Positions 12,531 through 26,155 are shown, counted from the stretch's first letter. The stretch: DNA of 64,000 nucleotides from Psilocybe azurescens (GCA_023853785.1 JAJIRX010000570.1:558001-622000); one strand, 5' to 3'. Program-made: numbers and translations. The notes: generated by a model from the letters alone, not told the origin.

Positions 12531-15360
12531 TATTTCAAACGCGACTTTGCACAGCACATGGGTGATGCATGCCAATATTAAGCTTGAAAACATCTTCCTC
12601 GATGATCAAGGAAACATACTTGTTGGCAACTGGCCTTATTAAGATGGTGGATACATCGACGTCATTAACAGCTGGTCGTTGTCCCAAGCCTTGACAACGG
12701 AGTCGTAATAGACGCTCATCTCGTCGACAATGTCGCTCATTATGTACAGCAGCCCCTTTCAACCGACAAGGACTGCGGACATGATACGGAAGCTATCTTC
12801 CATGGAACGATTAGCGCCCACATCTGGCCTTGTTAACAAATGCAATCTATTTTTAGAATAACAAAGAAATGGCGTTCCGTATATACCTTCTTTGACAATT
12901 TAACCAACATTCTGAGTACGCGTGGTGCGAGACACTTCATAGTATTTATCATGAGTCACCGAGTCTTTTAAAAAAGGTCATTTGAGAATCTGTGTGATTG
13001 GTGATTGTGACAACGCGAATAGGAATAATGGGCAAGGCGCAAAGAGGCTTTGGTTTCATTTCGACGAAAGGATAAAGAATCTCTTGTACTTTATTTTTAT
13101 TTGTACTTAGTACATCAGTGTGCACAATGTAAGGCCGTGAATGTTTCTTAGAGATAATGACCTGCAAAGCGGTCTTTGACTGTATCTCTCATATTCTTTT
13201 TCCTTAGTGACAAACGCTTCTTTGAAGATGGTATTCAAAGGACTTTTATTTGACAAAGGGAGATTTATGCGTATCTCTATTCTCTTCGAGGCTAAGGCGC
13301 TTTGTATTGCTCGCCACTTAGGAATGTATATAACGGATATCACCACCCACCAGAACCTCATCATTCATTCAATTCACTTTCTAGTATCCAACGCCCGTAA
13401 AACTATCCTTAACTTGAACCCACAAGCAGTAAGAAATTTCTACTTGACAACACCAAAAGCTTAAGAGAAACTGATGATTATATACACAGATGCTCTACCC
13501 CTTATTTCCCTGCTACTCAGGTGTAGACTCAAAGCGGCTCCACCCCACCGTCATCGCGCATGCGCATCAAACTTTCAGCAGATTTACTACTCCGTGCAGG
13601 ATCCTCCTCGCAGGAGCTAGAGGCAGCTTCGAGTATGACCAACGCCTCTTGAAAATAGTCTCGACAGAGGCACATTCGCGTCACACTCGGCTTTACGATT
13701 GTGGTGGCACTGCAGATCCCAGAATGTCTATCGAAGGTATGCATCCATCTCCGCTGCTTTTTAGTACTTCATTTTGGATGGGGTGCTGATTGGATGTATT
13801 GCATATTGCGCGTACAGGTTGAAAGAGCCTACATGTCGAGAACATGGATCACGCCAGGCAAACGATGAGACAAACCGTCGAGTCCCAGACACTTTGGGCC
13901 GCTCGTGTGAAAGCACATGTCCCCGGAGAAGCGGTAGAGTTTCACGTCAAAGCACTAGCGCCTCTAGATCGACAATGTACGCTGCATAGTGCCCATATCC
14001 TCCTCATTTATTACGAATGATGGATGACCACCCACAGGAGCTGCTGAAGCAACATAGATAGTGATCGGGTGATCAGATATAGCTCACGAGCGCGTTTTGA
14101 CTCGGGGGGGCCCGTGTGGAAGGGGCACATCCAACCGGTTTTATCTTCTTTCGCGCTTTATGGATGGATGAAAGAGGACACTGACGATACATGGTGTCAA
14201 GGCGAACCATGGAATCAGTACACCGATAATTACTGGACGGCGGCCGTTTTTAATGGCGATCCACGACGCGGTCAGGGATAGGACGCTGTTTCCCTACCCG
14301 TGTGTTTCGTTATAGTAGCACTACATAAATCATAATGAAATGTGTTTGAAGTTCAAATTTGCTAGAGCTAGATTGAGTTTAGGAAGTTCAAGTGCTAATT
14401 GTGATTATAGTATGATGTCTGTCGAGAGAATACACGGTGTGCGTCGGATGCCCATCGGTGCGGAATAAATATTAAGCGCCCGAGTCCGACATTCAAGGTT
14501 GAAGGGCTTTTGAGTCGCCGCCTCACTCACAGCTTGAAAACGTGAGTGGAATATCAGCGTGATCAGTAATCTAGCTGTGGGATTGTCGGCTCTCTCGTCA
14601 TAAATTCAAGCCTCTGTAAAATTTACAGGGTCCAAAAGATGTTAAGAAGACTTGGGAGAATGACGATCCTTCGATGGCCGTGCGGATGATGCGCGCTCTT
14701 TGCGCTCTCCCGGCGGATGAATTGACGCTGACGACACTTATTTGTTATGAAGGAGCTTTAGCATTTGAAATAGATCTTTTTGTGATGGAAGAACTTTCCG
14801 TTTTCCTCGTCACTTTGAAATTACATGTCATATTAATACATCCACTGGCAATCAGCGTCAGCGTTAGCTTACTAGGCTAGTGTAAGGCGTGCACGGGCGC
14901 AACCGAGATCTTGGGCTGTCTATGAGTCGAAACTTCGAGTGTACTAGACAATGCGGCTGAACCAGGCTGACTGGTGTACTTGGTATCTACAATCTAAGTA
15001 TTGTCTTACCAAGTATTATCCAGTGACCAGTTCTTGAAAACGAACCGAACCACTGGCATGGGCGACCGGCCCAATTCATGCCCCCTGATAGTAATAACAA
15101 TATACGTATGTACCCAAGATATCTGCAGATCTGAGCCTTGAGGAATCACATCGTAAAATAGAACCCGAACATCATCGAAAGAGAAAGAACTCGAAAGAAG
15201 GGCCTATTCTAGAAGAAGGTGAGGTCAATGACCAAAGATAAACGAATTATCTCAGAAGATCCCAGATTAGATTATCCCTGACTATAGAGTAACCAACATA
15301 CCTTGTGATTATTCATATGTCGAGGTATGTTATACGCCATTTTTAATTAAAAGACCGCTT
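12531..15360. other. Intergenic, no recognised gene
   Basis: Several open frames of 60-100 codons occur (for example 13490-13789 plus, 13744-13529 minus, 14069-14281 plus with the Trp-rich GEPWNQYTDNYWTAAVF). None belongs to a family I recognise, and none shows linked splice sites giving a longer protein. The 14069 frame ends near a run of seven G at 14104-14110. Possibly decayed coding DNA. Confidence 0.3.
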
Positions 15361-15479
15361 CTCACCCTCGTCACTTTCCTTGCGAATGCCGGAAATTTGA
15401 AATTTGAAGAAGTCGGGAACCGGTTCGTTCGAGCCGTGGTTTAGAAGGCGTCGCGTAAAGGCCGTGGCCATGCGTGCGC

Positions 15480-17335
15480 GTGTTGAGAGAAGCTTTTGTG
15501 GCTCAGGGTCCTCTGACCACGGAGCCTTATTTAGATGGGTGCTTACTTAAGACTTAAGCTTGGGAAGGGAACTGGATTCCATCCAACTGGGAAAGACTCA
15601 AAGAAAGGAAAGCAGCGGAAGATAGGGCAGTGCGAGAGAGCGGTGCGGTGGTGTTAAATGAGCAAAGCGGTCTCTGACGGGGTTGATTTGGGAATCTGAT
15701 TGGTTGGATAAACCCTGTTATACCATGCGTTGAATATGTAGTCTGGACACTGTTTAGTAAGATTTCGTCTGGAGAAGGATGCCCGGTTTAAGGTTCAGGT
15801 ACTAGAGGGATAAGTGGTCTAGGCAAGCGCAGTATAGACAGACGGACTAACTATGTAAGACAGGGAGCCCCGGAGAGTTCTTTCCGGTATCATGACTTCA
15901 TTAAACAGAGTAAATGATGGCGTGCGTGTCTATTGAGAGGGTCAGGGTCCTCTGACCACGGAGTCTGAGGTAGCCTGAGCCTGCGTGAGTGAAGAGGTTT
16001 ACATGAGTGTTTACTTAACTTAGCTTGCATGAACTGAATGACGGGGGAACTCTGGGAACTCGAAAGAGAGAGGACTCAGAGGAGTGCAGTGCGGTGCGGC
16101 GGAGGATAGGACATTGCGAGAGCGACGTGGTGTTAAATGAGTAAGGAGTCTCTGATAGGATTGATTCAAGATCTGATTGGTTCAAGAGTATACCGCCATA
16201 CGCAAATTATGTATGTAGTCTAGCTCCTCTGGAGAAGGCCCGGGTAAAGAAAAAAAGTGGTCCAAAGATCGTCGTATTGGTATATATGGGCAGCTTGTAA
16301 TCGGCGAGACGTTGGATATTTTAAGGAATTGGGGATGCTAGCCATGGCTCCAATTAAAAATGAGCTGAGTGCTTCGGAGAAATATTGTGTCGCCGTGTCA
16401 TGGGCGCACAATGTGCATGAGGGTCTGAAGGAGGCGCTCGGGAGATAGTCGTCAAGACTCAAGACAGTTGCAGTATAGACAGCCTAAGACAGCCTGAGGA
16501 CTGAGGACGCCCGGGAGGTTCTCATATCAGGTTGTGTTAAATGTATGTAGTCTGATAAGACTGCCCAGTTAAAGGTTTGGTATGCCTACATAAATGGTCC
16601 AGGGATCGAGCCCGATCACCTCGCATTGGTACTGGCAGTTTGAGAATGGGCGAGACACTAAGAGGCAAGCGCTTCAGAGAAATGGCGTGTCGTAGTTGTA
16701 CGATGCGTTTGAAGATCTACATATATGCTTACAGTGAGGTGCGGATGCAGAGGCCATTTTATTGCTTGTGTATGTGAACGAGTGTCCGAAATAGTTATAT
16801 AGCACCCAGCTATTTTGCGTTTTGTGGTTACTAGTGAGTAGATGTGGGTGAGCCAAGGAGGCGTTCGAGAGATAGTCGTCAAGACTCAAGACAGCTGCAG
16901 TATAGACAGCCCAAGACAGCCTGAGGACGCCCGGGAGATTCTCATATCAGATTGTGTTACATGTATGTAGTCTGATAAATGCTGGTCGTATTAGTTCTTC
17001 TAGAGAGGATCGCACAGGTAAAGGTTTGGTATGCCTACATAAAGAAAAAAATGGTCCAGGGATTGAGCCCGATAGAAATGGCGGGTCGTGGTTGTACAAT
17101 GCGTTTGAAGATCTATATGCTTACAGTGAAGTGTGGATGCAGAGGCCATTTTCATTGGTTGTGTGTAACGAGTGTCGGAGATAGTTATAGCACCCAGCCA
17201 TTTTGCTTTTGTGGTTATTGGTGAGTAGACGTGGGTGAGCCAAGAGAGATAGTCGTCAAGACTCAAAACAGTTGCAGTATAGACAGACAGGGCGCCCGGG
17301 AGGTTCTCATATCATTAAACAGAGTAAAGCATGAC
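15480..17335. repeat. Cluster of tandem and dispersed duplications (units of about 430 bp)
   Basis: Two blocks share CAGGGTCCTCTGACCACGGA (about 15508 and 15946) followed by similar text (GTGAGAGAGCGG, GTGTTAAATGAG, TCTCTGA, GATTGGTT). A second set of about 430-bp units recurs near 16440, 16865 and 17245. Each begins GAGATAGTCGTCAAGACTCA, then GCAGTATAGACAG and CGCCCGGGAG. The segment with AAAGGTTTGGTATGCCTACA is present at about 16572 and 17020. ATTAAACAGAGTAAA flanks the cluster at 15899 and 17312. Both sets look like products of local unequal exchange. No transposase, terminal repeats or convincing ORF is visible, so the origin is unknown. Confidence 0.7.
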
Positions 17336-17855
17336 GTGCCTGTGATATTCTTATGTAGATGTACCCAAAAGGTCGAGATTCCAGAGCTGAGTGAACATCG
17401 GCAGTGGTGATGAGCGCTCTGCTGTAGAGGCTGTAAGCTGTCCAGTGTCCACTGTCAATCTTGATAATCACGTCTGTTGATTGATGCGCCAAGCATTCAA
17501 GTTTGCAAACACAACAAAGTATACTTTCACTTTCCCAGTCTAATTCTTTTTTTACATGCCTTCTTGATACCTTCCTCCCTTCAATACCACCGCTACCACG
17601 CTCATCGACGACCACGACCACGACCACGACAAAGCGCTTGCCGCTCTTACTGTAATCCACGCACTGCGCACCCGCACCCCAGAGAAAAGCGGATCTGATC
17701 GTGTTTTTTTGTACCCCGTATTTTTCCGAATACCAACCAATCGGCACCGAGCCCACGCATTGGCAACGAAAAAAACTGTTTCTCCAAAGGGGTATAGGGA
17801 TACTACCCACGCGGAATTGCAATTTGTTATATTATAATTAACGAGGATATTTGGG

Positions 17856-20800
17856 ATGTCGGCGGCCAATAGCAACAGCGAGCGGGTGCACCAACCACTA
17901 CCGCCGCCGCCGTTGCCGCTGCTCCCTCCTTTAACCATTAACGATAACGAGTACAAGAACTCGAAGAAGAAGACGAAGACGAAGAAGAGACTGGTGGTTG
18001 ATATTGATATTGGGCGAAGCAGTATCGACGTTAATATCGACAAGGAGAAGGAGAGCTTGATTCTGGTCAGAGATCCGCCTAGGGAGCGGCTTGCGCGATC
18101 CAGAGGTCCATTAGTTTCAGCTGACGAAGGGGTCCACGAGGAACAACTCTTGGTAAGTGTTTCGAGCTGCTTTTGTCCTTTGCGAATCTTTGCGAATGTG
18201 CGCGTGGAGGTATCGCTGCGGTGTCTGAAGTATCCAGATATCCATGGTACTGTACGCACGTCTATTCGCTCGGAATATGAGGGGCTTTTAGTTGCCGTTT
18301 CGCGCGGAATTTCACCTTGTGTGCATGTAAAATGTTCATTTGGTTCGTCATCATTATCAATGTCCTGGCAGGCCAACAACTGGAGGCAGCGCAACCCTGA
18401 TGCTTACTCCGATTCGACTGTTTTTCTTTTCTCTCACATAGCTTACTGTACCTTTTCGTTACTTTGACTCACGCGTTCTCTTTTTTTTTGGTCTTTCGCT
18501 AGGCTCGCGTTGCAGCAGGAAAGCAGGGCGTTTGGTACTCACACGACCATACTGTCCTCGGTCCCACTTCCACTTCCACTTGCGCCTCCCCCCTCCAGTT
18601 CGTTTGGCACCAATTCCGCTTGTACCACTCCCTGTACCACCACCACCACCACCACCCGCGCCTCAACTCCCGCCCACAGACCGCCAAGCCAGGCAGAGGA
18701 GTTTTACGCCGATATATACCAGTATTATTACGACGTCACGAAACCATCATCTCCATCTCCATCTCCATCTCCACCGCCCTCATCTGGACGCGACGATCCA
18801 TCCCCCTCTCCCTCTACATCCACATTTAGACCTGCACAAAGACCTAGACCACCAGTACCAGTACCAACACCCATACCGATAGAGACCCCGCACCCACCAT
18901 CACAAGCCATGTCGAAAAAAAGAGGGTCGCTGCAGGCTATCTTCGTGCCGTCCTTCCTCCAGTCCGCCATCACCTCCACGTCCACTTCCACTTCCAATTC
19001 CACGACGACGACGCCGCCGCTGACGCCTATGGAGGTGTCCACGCCCGTGTCGCCGCCGCCGACACCTGGGCTTGGGAACGGGCACGGGACCGCGAAATAC
19101 GCGTCGAGGATACGCGCGCTGTCGGCTGCGGGACACGCGTCCAAGGCGCACGCAAACGCACACGCAAACGCACACGCGAGTGCAAGCGCGAGTGGAGAGC
19201 CGCATCAGCGGAAACGGAGCATGACGTTCAGCATGAGCTTGAGCATGTCGTCGTCGCTGCACGCGGCGTCGTCCTCGTTCTCCGCTGCGCCGTACATCGC
19301 GCCGTCGGACGGCGCGAGCCCGACGCCACGGTCGCCAACCACTCCCACGATGCCGACGACACCAGCGACACCGCACACGCACGCGGCGGCGCACTCCCCG
19401 CGCAGCTCGCCCCCGCCCGCGTTCCTCATCGACGACGACCCGTTCGCGAACCTGACGTCGGCGCCCTGCGAGTCCATGGGGCTGGGTGGTGGTGGTGGTG
19501 TTGGGAGATTCCATCATCCGCCACAGGCACAAGCACCGGTCGTCGTGCCACTCCCGCCCCTGCCTGCGCCGATCCCGCGCTCGCCGCTGTATGAGACGCC
19601 TCTGCTGCAGCTGCAGCCGCTGTCGCTGCCGGTGGTTGGGGCTGTTGGAGGCGCGGCGGCGTTGGGTGCTTCTTCATCCTCTTCGGCGGCGGGTTTGGTG
19701 GCGTCGGATGCGGCCGTAGTTGCGAGCACCAGCACTAGTAGCACCAGCACCAGCACGATCTCGTCCACTTCCACGTCCATCGCGCCCTCTACATCCACCT
19801 CTTCGCTCTCAAAATCGCCGTCTTCGTCTTCGTTATCCGTATCCGCATCCTTACCCAAACCCCCTTCCCTATCCGCATCCACAACCAAACCCCCTCCCTC
19901 TCCGCGCCCTCCTCCCCACCCGCGCCACCGCCCCCGACATCGCAGCGGCCACGCGCACCGGCGGCGCACCAGCGCCCCGCATTCTCCCCGCGCCCGAGCC
20001 TGCCCTCCCTCGACACGCTCGCGCGGATGAACATCGTGTTGACTAAGAAGGTGGGTTGCGCGTCTCGGCGTTCATTACATATATATATTTGCTGACGATG
20101 ACTTTTGTTTTGGATCTGTAGGTGCGGAAAGGACGCGTGGGCGCGGGCTTGCCGTTCGAGCCTTGGGATCTGCCGTCGGATGATGAGGGCACGCTTTCGC
20201 CCCCTGCACCGCTGCCGCCGCCAACTGCTGCGACTTCGAGTTCGAGTTCGAATGTGATTACTGTGCGTCATACGCCAGCGATGGCGGCGACGACCCCTGG
20301 AGGCGGCAATATAAACGCCAACGCCAGCAATACGAATGCAAATACGAATGCTGGTCAAAATTCGAGTCAAAATTACCACCCTTCTACTTCTACTTCTACT
20401 TCTATTTCAACCAGTGTTATTACTCCTGTTCCTGTTGTATCATCTTCGGTTTCAATTTTATCATTATCATTATCATCATCATCATTGCCACCACCGCCAC
20501 CGTCGTTGTTCTCTGCAATCTCCTCACCCTTACCTTCGCCTCCGCTTCCGCTGTCACCCGCTCTTTCACGCTCAGCATCTCCATCTCCTTCTCCTTCGCA
20601 CGTACAACATTCTCCACTCTTCCCATTACCCTCATCGCCGTCCCCATCAACATCGTCCGTAACATCAACGTCATCGACGACGCGGTCTTCCGCATCCTCC
20701 ACACCACCCGCAACAGCGACCACGTCCACGTTTGCTTCTGCGCCGACGAGTGGATATGTGCCACATCCACATCCTCCTCTGCCCCCGCCTCCGGCTCTGC

Positions 20801-23800
20801 ATTCATCTATGCAGGCGCCAACGCCATCACCGGTGCCAGCGCCAGTGCAGATAGCGAGACCGCAGCCGCTCCTCCCGAGCCAGATCCTCGCGCTCGGCTC
20901 GATCGCCGCGGAGGTGGAGATGGTCGTCCCCGTCCTCGCTCCTGGTCCCGGCCCCAGCTATATCCCTGCGCCTGCGCCTACACCTGTACGGAATGAGACG
21001 GCAGGGCGGGTAGGAGTGAGCGAGGGCTTTGAGTACGCGTGGACGAAGCCCGCGTCGGTGTCGGTGTCAGTAGCGCGGACGTCGTCGTATGCGCATTCGC
21101 CAGCGCCGCCGCCGACGCCGACAATGGGGCCGCTTCCTGTTGTGCAGGAGACGGAAGCGGCGGGTCTGTATGTGGACGTGGACGCGGATGTGGATGCGAT
21201 GGAGGAGCCTGATGGCTACTTTGAGGATTTCTTGGATCGGTATCAGCGCCCGAGCAGGGCTGGAAGTGAGGATGAGCATGGGCTTGAATTTTGGAATGGA
21301 GCAGAAGCAGAAGCAGAAGCACGTGTGCGGGAGAGAAAGGAGTATGTGGATGTGGGGGTGTCGTTAATGAGCTCGCCGGACAGGTTGGAGATGCAGGAGG
21401 TTCTAGTCGTCAAGATGCAAGCGAGACAATTGGGGCGGTCGTTGGTGCGGAGCGAGATTCGTTCGCGGAAGAATACTCGTATCTCTATGCGTCTGGGAAG
21501 CTGGGCGACGACGGTGCAGATGCAGAAGGAGACGGCGAGAGCACAGCAGGTTTAAGTTCGCGTTCGCGTTCGGGTCCAGGGGTGGCGGCGGCGGCGAGGT
21601 TTGATTCGGCGGTCTTCTCGTCGCCGCCGTCTTCTGCGTCTTTGAGCCGGTCGTTCTCGCTGCGATCGGATTCGTCCGCGGGTTCCGTCGACTCTGCAGG
21701 CGCTGTTGAGCACGCTGGTGGGGGGAGAACGAGAGGAGATGTGGTCGTATAGACGTTTTATAGCTCCCAGTCGGAGCTTGTCGTCTCTGGAGTTGGACCT
21801 TGAAGGAGAGGGCGAGGGCAAAGGAGCGCAAGGCATGTCGACTGAGTCAGGATACGATGTGCATTCGACTGAGGGCGAACTGAGGAGAAGGGGTGACAGC
21901 ACGCGGAGCAGCAGCAGCCATCCGAGCCTCTCGCGGACGCGCTCGTCCTCGGATGACAGCGATGTGCTGCAGTCGCCGACGCCGGGCGACCATGATTACA
22001 GCTTCTTCCCGTATTCGCATGCACGCACGTTGGCGCAGATTTATCAGTCGTCGGCTGGGTATTCGGCGCTGTTCGCGCCGCCCGTGGTGTCGGAATCGTT
22101 CCACTATGGGCCTGTTGGTCACGGTTTGTCATCGTCATCGTCAGTTGAGGAGGTGGGAGGAGGCGCAGGAGCAGGATGGGGTGGGGAATTCATAGCAGAG
22201 CTGGAAAGGGGAATCAGCATGCCTGAAGGACTTGCGGCAGACACGGACGGCGATGGAGGGTTTGGATTTGGCTTCGATAAGGTTATAGTTGCGGTAGAAG
22301 ACCAAGATGACGTCGTCGAAGTGAAAGAGAAGGCGAGCCTCGCGACCACCACGAGCATCGATGCCGTCCAGCCTACTTCTACAGCCCTCAAAGAGAGGGT
22401 GGCTGACTCCTTGCAGTCTCCTCCGTCGCCTTTCCCTTGCAACCAACACGATCTGTCACTGTCAGCCTCCTCAAATTTGTCATTTGTGGAGTCCGGGATA
22501 TCACCGCTGGTTTCCGAATCCGACTCCATTACGCAGCCTAGTTCCTTGATTTCAGACGACGAGATGATCTCTCGCTCAAACGTGATGGCATCTGGGGTAC
22601 CGGTTAGGTTTCGCACGACGACGACGAGACCATGGACTTCAGGTCAACCTGGCGATTCGACTGGCTATCGCTCTCGTGGACATTCTACGACCTCATCGAC
22701 GTCGCAGCCATATAGAGCTGGCAGCTCACACGCTCAGACAGCCAATAATAACGCATCCAACTCAAGTTACTATTCAATGGGATCGCGAGACCATCGCAGC
22801 GGGTGGAGGAGAGGAGACAGCGACGATGAGGATGGAGAGGAGGAGAGACGCCGCCGCCGAGCATTGGAGCGGATGTACGCGAACGATGGCGTGGCGAAGA
22901 TCGCCTCGTCTTCATCGAGCGACGAAGATGACATTGGCGCAGATAACTACGGCAAACCCAGCGCCTCGTCCTCCAAGAACCGCTTGGCGCCCAGGGGTAC
23001 AGCCGCCGGATCCGCAATTTCGCGGTCACCATCTATCACAGGTTCCTTTGTGACCGTCTCCTCGAGATCCCCTTCCTTAAAGCTCATGGACTTCCCTGCA
23101 TCCTCCAAGCACAGTAGCAGCTATGTTACCGAGGACGAGCGCGAGGAGGAGGACAGCAGTGACGACGACGACGATGTACCACTTGCGCAACGGATCCCAG
23201 GCGCCTTGACTGCACAGAAGACGATACGCCGGCAGTTCCGGGAGGAGCGCGAGCAGCGCAAGCGGGAGAAGGCGTTGCGGATGGAGAACGGCAATGAAGA
23301 GAGGCGAGCGCGACAAGAGACGCTGCGGCCTGCTGGCGCTGGTGTATCTTTGCATGATGGCAACGGTGCCGCTGCAGACTCGAGCTCTCGTGATGCTGCG
23401 ATGCATGCTGCATCATCTGTCAATGCGCTAAGGAGACAGAGGACGACCACGCTGCCAGGCAAGAGTCCCACGTCGGCCACTTTTAACCCGCATGATTTGG
23501 CGAGAAAGCTCCAGAACGTACAACTGGCGGAAGTGTCGATGCCGGCGTATCAGCAACAACAGTATATCCTCCAACAGCAGCACCAACTTGCTCTTCGCCA
23601 ACGTTCCAAGTCGATTTCCAGGACGTCTGCTGACCATCAGCAATCTTTCTCTCCTCATTCTGCCGCATCAGCCTCTGCATCTTCACCTGCTACACGCAAC
23701 CGAAGCATCAAAGATCCCTCGTCCCAATCCCAGCGCCAGTTCCCTCCAGCATCGCCCAATTCTCAAACATATGTTCATCCAGTCTCCAGTCTCCGTCCCA

Positions 23801-25328
23801 TGCGTTCTTTCCATCCCCCATCAGAACATCGTTCTGCCGGCATGGATGATCCTCGATTCAAACCCCTTCCCGCAGATGCTGAACAGCGGTTAGGCCGCTC
23901 TGTGACGTCTGCGACGCGCAGCCATCGGCCTGCCGCTATGGACGATCAGCGATCAGGCGCTCTTCCTGCAGATGCTGAACATCGGTTAGGCCGTTCCGCG
24001 ACCTCTGCGACGCGTAACCCACATCGCCGATCGCCTTCTCAATCCAGACCCAGCGGCGATCGAGGAGAACGTTCAATGGAACCAGTGCCGCCTCTTCCCA
24101 CCAATATGCACAGTCGAACCAGCAACGACGACCCTAGGAAGATTCACAAAGTGCCCAATACCACTGAACCGCGGATATCGTCTACACGGACCTCGGGCGA
24201 CGTGGAACGCGCACCTAGGAATGCTTCTGTCCAACCACCTTTGCCACCTCTTGCCAATAAAGTTGTTGTTTCTCAGCAGCGCGTGTTCGTGGGCAATCTT
24301 CAGCAATTCCATATGGTGGAAATCGGGCCTAGTACCACTGCTGGCGATGTTGTCACGATGATGGAAGCTGAGGGTGCTTTAACAGGCTGGGCTGGCAGTG
24401 GTGGATGGATGGTCTTCGAGATCGCGCAGGATTTCGGCATGGGTGCGTCTTTCTTTGTGGTGGCAACTATCACACTTGTACTTACCTGTTCGTCTTTCAG
24501 AACGTCCTGTTCGAAGCTACGAACTCCTTGCCGATGTGCAATCGTCCTGGCTCAAAGATAAAAGTGTGAACTACTTTGTTTTGAAATTGTCTCCTCTGGC
24601 TATTCCTCTCAGCCGCAATGTATGTTCCTCTTAATTGTTACCGCATAGCGATTTCTTATATATCATCCTTCTTAGGCCATTCCAACGAGCTCACCTACAC
24701 ATTCCGGTTACATTGAATGGGAAGCGAAGCGGGGAAATGGAGTAAACGATGGTTGCAACTCCGAGAACACAATCTTTACCTAGCCAAGCGCGATAATGTG
24801 AGTCGATGTTCTTAATTTCCAGTCATTATTTTGCTGATCATAAGTATGGTACGATAGGGCAAAGACGAGGTCCTCATCTGCTCTCTGTCGAATTTCGACG
24901 CATATACCATCACTCGGGCTCATCGTGCCCCCAAACCGTTCGCGTTCGCCATCAAATCTACCGATAATCTTTCGTTTTTGAAAACACTGCGGATTATCTA
25001 CACAATTTCTCGTGCTCTGAAAAGGATGGAAAAATTTGGATGGAAAAGATCCTTGTCGCTCGTGTACGTCCTGCCTACTCTTTCGGTGAATTATATCTCA
25101 TCTAACATGATCGATCAGTCGTACGTTCTTCATCAGGAGCGCCATATCCTCTTCAACCCCAAACCAACGAGCAACGGTGGTGCAGCCGTCACTCGGGCGG
25201 GCACGAAGAAATACGCCCCCATCAGGTCGGCCCAGCAGCCACTCGTTTCTTTACCTCCCATCGGGGTCGCACAGTCTTTACCGCATCACGACGTCTTCGA
25301 ACCGGGTTCTCTCCTTGCCAAACATTAG
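17856..25328 (+). CDS. Large Ras-association (RA) and PH domain protein
   Basis: This is a membrane-signalling adaptor candidate. Ras-family GTPases would bind the RA domain and phosphoinositides the PH domain, as in the animal RIAM/lamellipodin/Grb7 group; the fungal role is unstudied as far as I know. More than 1,800 residues are Ser/Pro/Thr-rich and probably disordered. Acidic/basic patches follow (DSDDEDGEEERRRRRALERM) and a coiled-coil-like segment (RRQFREEREQRKREKALRME). The RA domain (QRVFVGNLQQFHMVEIGPST, then EIAQDFGM, ERPVRSYELLADVQSSW) adjoins the PH domain (SGYIEWEAKRGKWSKRWLQL, VLICSLSNFDAYTIT, KDGKIWMEKILVAR). Introns include 18153-18515 (unusually long), about 20049-20121 and short ones in the RA-PH part. 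One-base breaks occur near 19850-19900, 21380-21400, 21720 (an extra G in a GGGGGG run) and 24966. The joined frame runs smoothly across each, so I keep one gene. It could be split if those breaks are real. Confidence 0.75.
23827..24018 (+). repeat. In-frame 96-bp tandem duplication in the RA-PH gene
   Basis: Two 96-nt units (23827-23922 and 23923-24018) encode 32-residue repeats of the form HRSAGMDDPRF...LPADAEQRLGRSVTSATR and HRPAAMDDQRS...LPADAEHRLGRSATSATR. They keep the reading frame and the core DAExRLGRSxTSATR, which suggests a recent duplication within the disordered region upstream of the RA domain. Confidence 0.85.
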
Positions 25329-25660
25329 ATTATCTTTTGGGTTCGCATTTTTTGTTTTTGTTTTTGATTATCTCTTTTTTTATTATCTTTTGCTCGCTTA
25401 AAATTAGATCTACCACTCCTTGTTTTAAAATTTTTATCACACACATCACTATCCCACCATTACCGTCGCCCGCATGCATGTATCATCGATTTTATCCTAG
25501 CTACCCCTCATCTCATTTGAAGACGCGCACCTGTTTTATTTCTGGAGATGTATCTATATTCTCGCTTGTAGTTGCCCCCTTCCGATATACATGTGTTTGT
25601 TATTATACTCAGTGCTCAATCATTTTTGCCCTGTTCTTCAGGCCTTAGAAAAAAATGTGA
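25329..25660. other. 3' flank of the RA-PH gene
   Basis: T-rich sequence without open frames of note, presumably the 3' UTR and terminator region. It ends near 25.65 kb, where CpG-poor repeat DNA begins. Confidence 0.4.
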
Positions 25661-25669
25661 TGTGATGTC

Positions 25670-26155
25670 ATGGTTGTTCAGCAGAATCTCAAAACCATTG
25701 TTCTCCTTGACCACACTCCATTAACATGACTTTGTTGCCATGTAAACTTCCTCCATGACTTTCAACATCTTGCCCATGCTGTGAGCACTTATGATATCTG
25801 CTTGAGCCTTGAGGGCTCTCTTCAACTTGCTGTCAATAATGGTGAGAATATTGGGATAATTTACATTTGTATATATACCAATAGAGCTAGGCTTGAACAA
25901 GACCATCCAAGAGATCAGCTCATGCCTAGCTCTGTTGGTACATACTGTATAAGATAGCCAAGAAGGCAAATGTAGATTAAGTTTTCCCAATATTGTTGCT
26001 ATTGTTGACAGCAAGTTGAAGAGAGGGCCCTCAAGGCTCAAGCAGATATCATAAGCACTTAGCATGGGCAAAACTTCAAAGTCTTTGAGGAAGTTTGCAT
26101 GGCAATGAAGTCATTTTAGTAGAGTGTGATCAAGAAGAACAATGGTGTGTCATCC
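25670..26155. repeat. Inverted pair of HNH-gene 5' ends (long foldback)
   Basis: The segment 25670-25860 is matched as reverse complement by about 25985-26150, around a roughly 125-bp centre, so the region can fold into a long imperfect hairpin. Each arm is a diverged copy of the first about 45 codons of the HNH gene that starts at 29588 (minus). The plus-oriented arm starts with ATG at 25725; the minus-oriented arm corresponds to 26112-25990. Both arms have lost the frame (stops, indels). The shared text includes AACTTCCTC, CAACATCTT and CTCTTCAACTTGCT. Confidence 0.8.

Noticed and set aside
16220..17266. Three minus-strand frames that each begin SLDDYL, apparently a small paralogous family
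   Set aside because: They start with TTG, not ATG. The shared N-terminus is just the reverse complement of the repeated GAGATAGTCGTCAAGACTCA, and the downstream parts share no protein-like conservation.
17552..18394. 280-codon minus-strand frame opposite the first exon of the RA-PH gene
   Set aside because: No domain, and it overlaps a coherent plus-strand exon and its intron. It reads as an antisense shadow.
18728..21831. Many long frames on both strands within the Ser/Pro-rich part of the RA-PH gene
   Set aside because: Low-complexity, GC-rich coding sequence produces open shadows. The plus-strand frame ending in RA-PH is the one with domain continuity.
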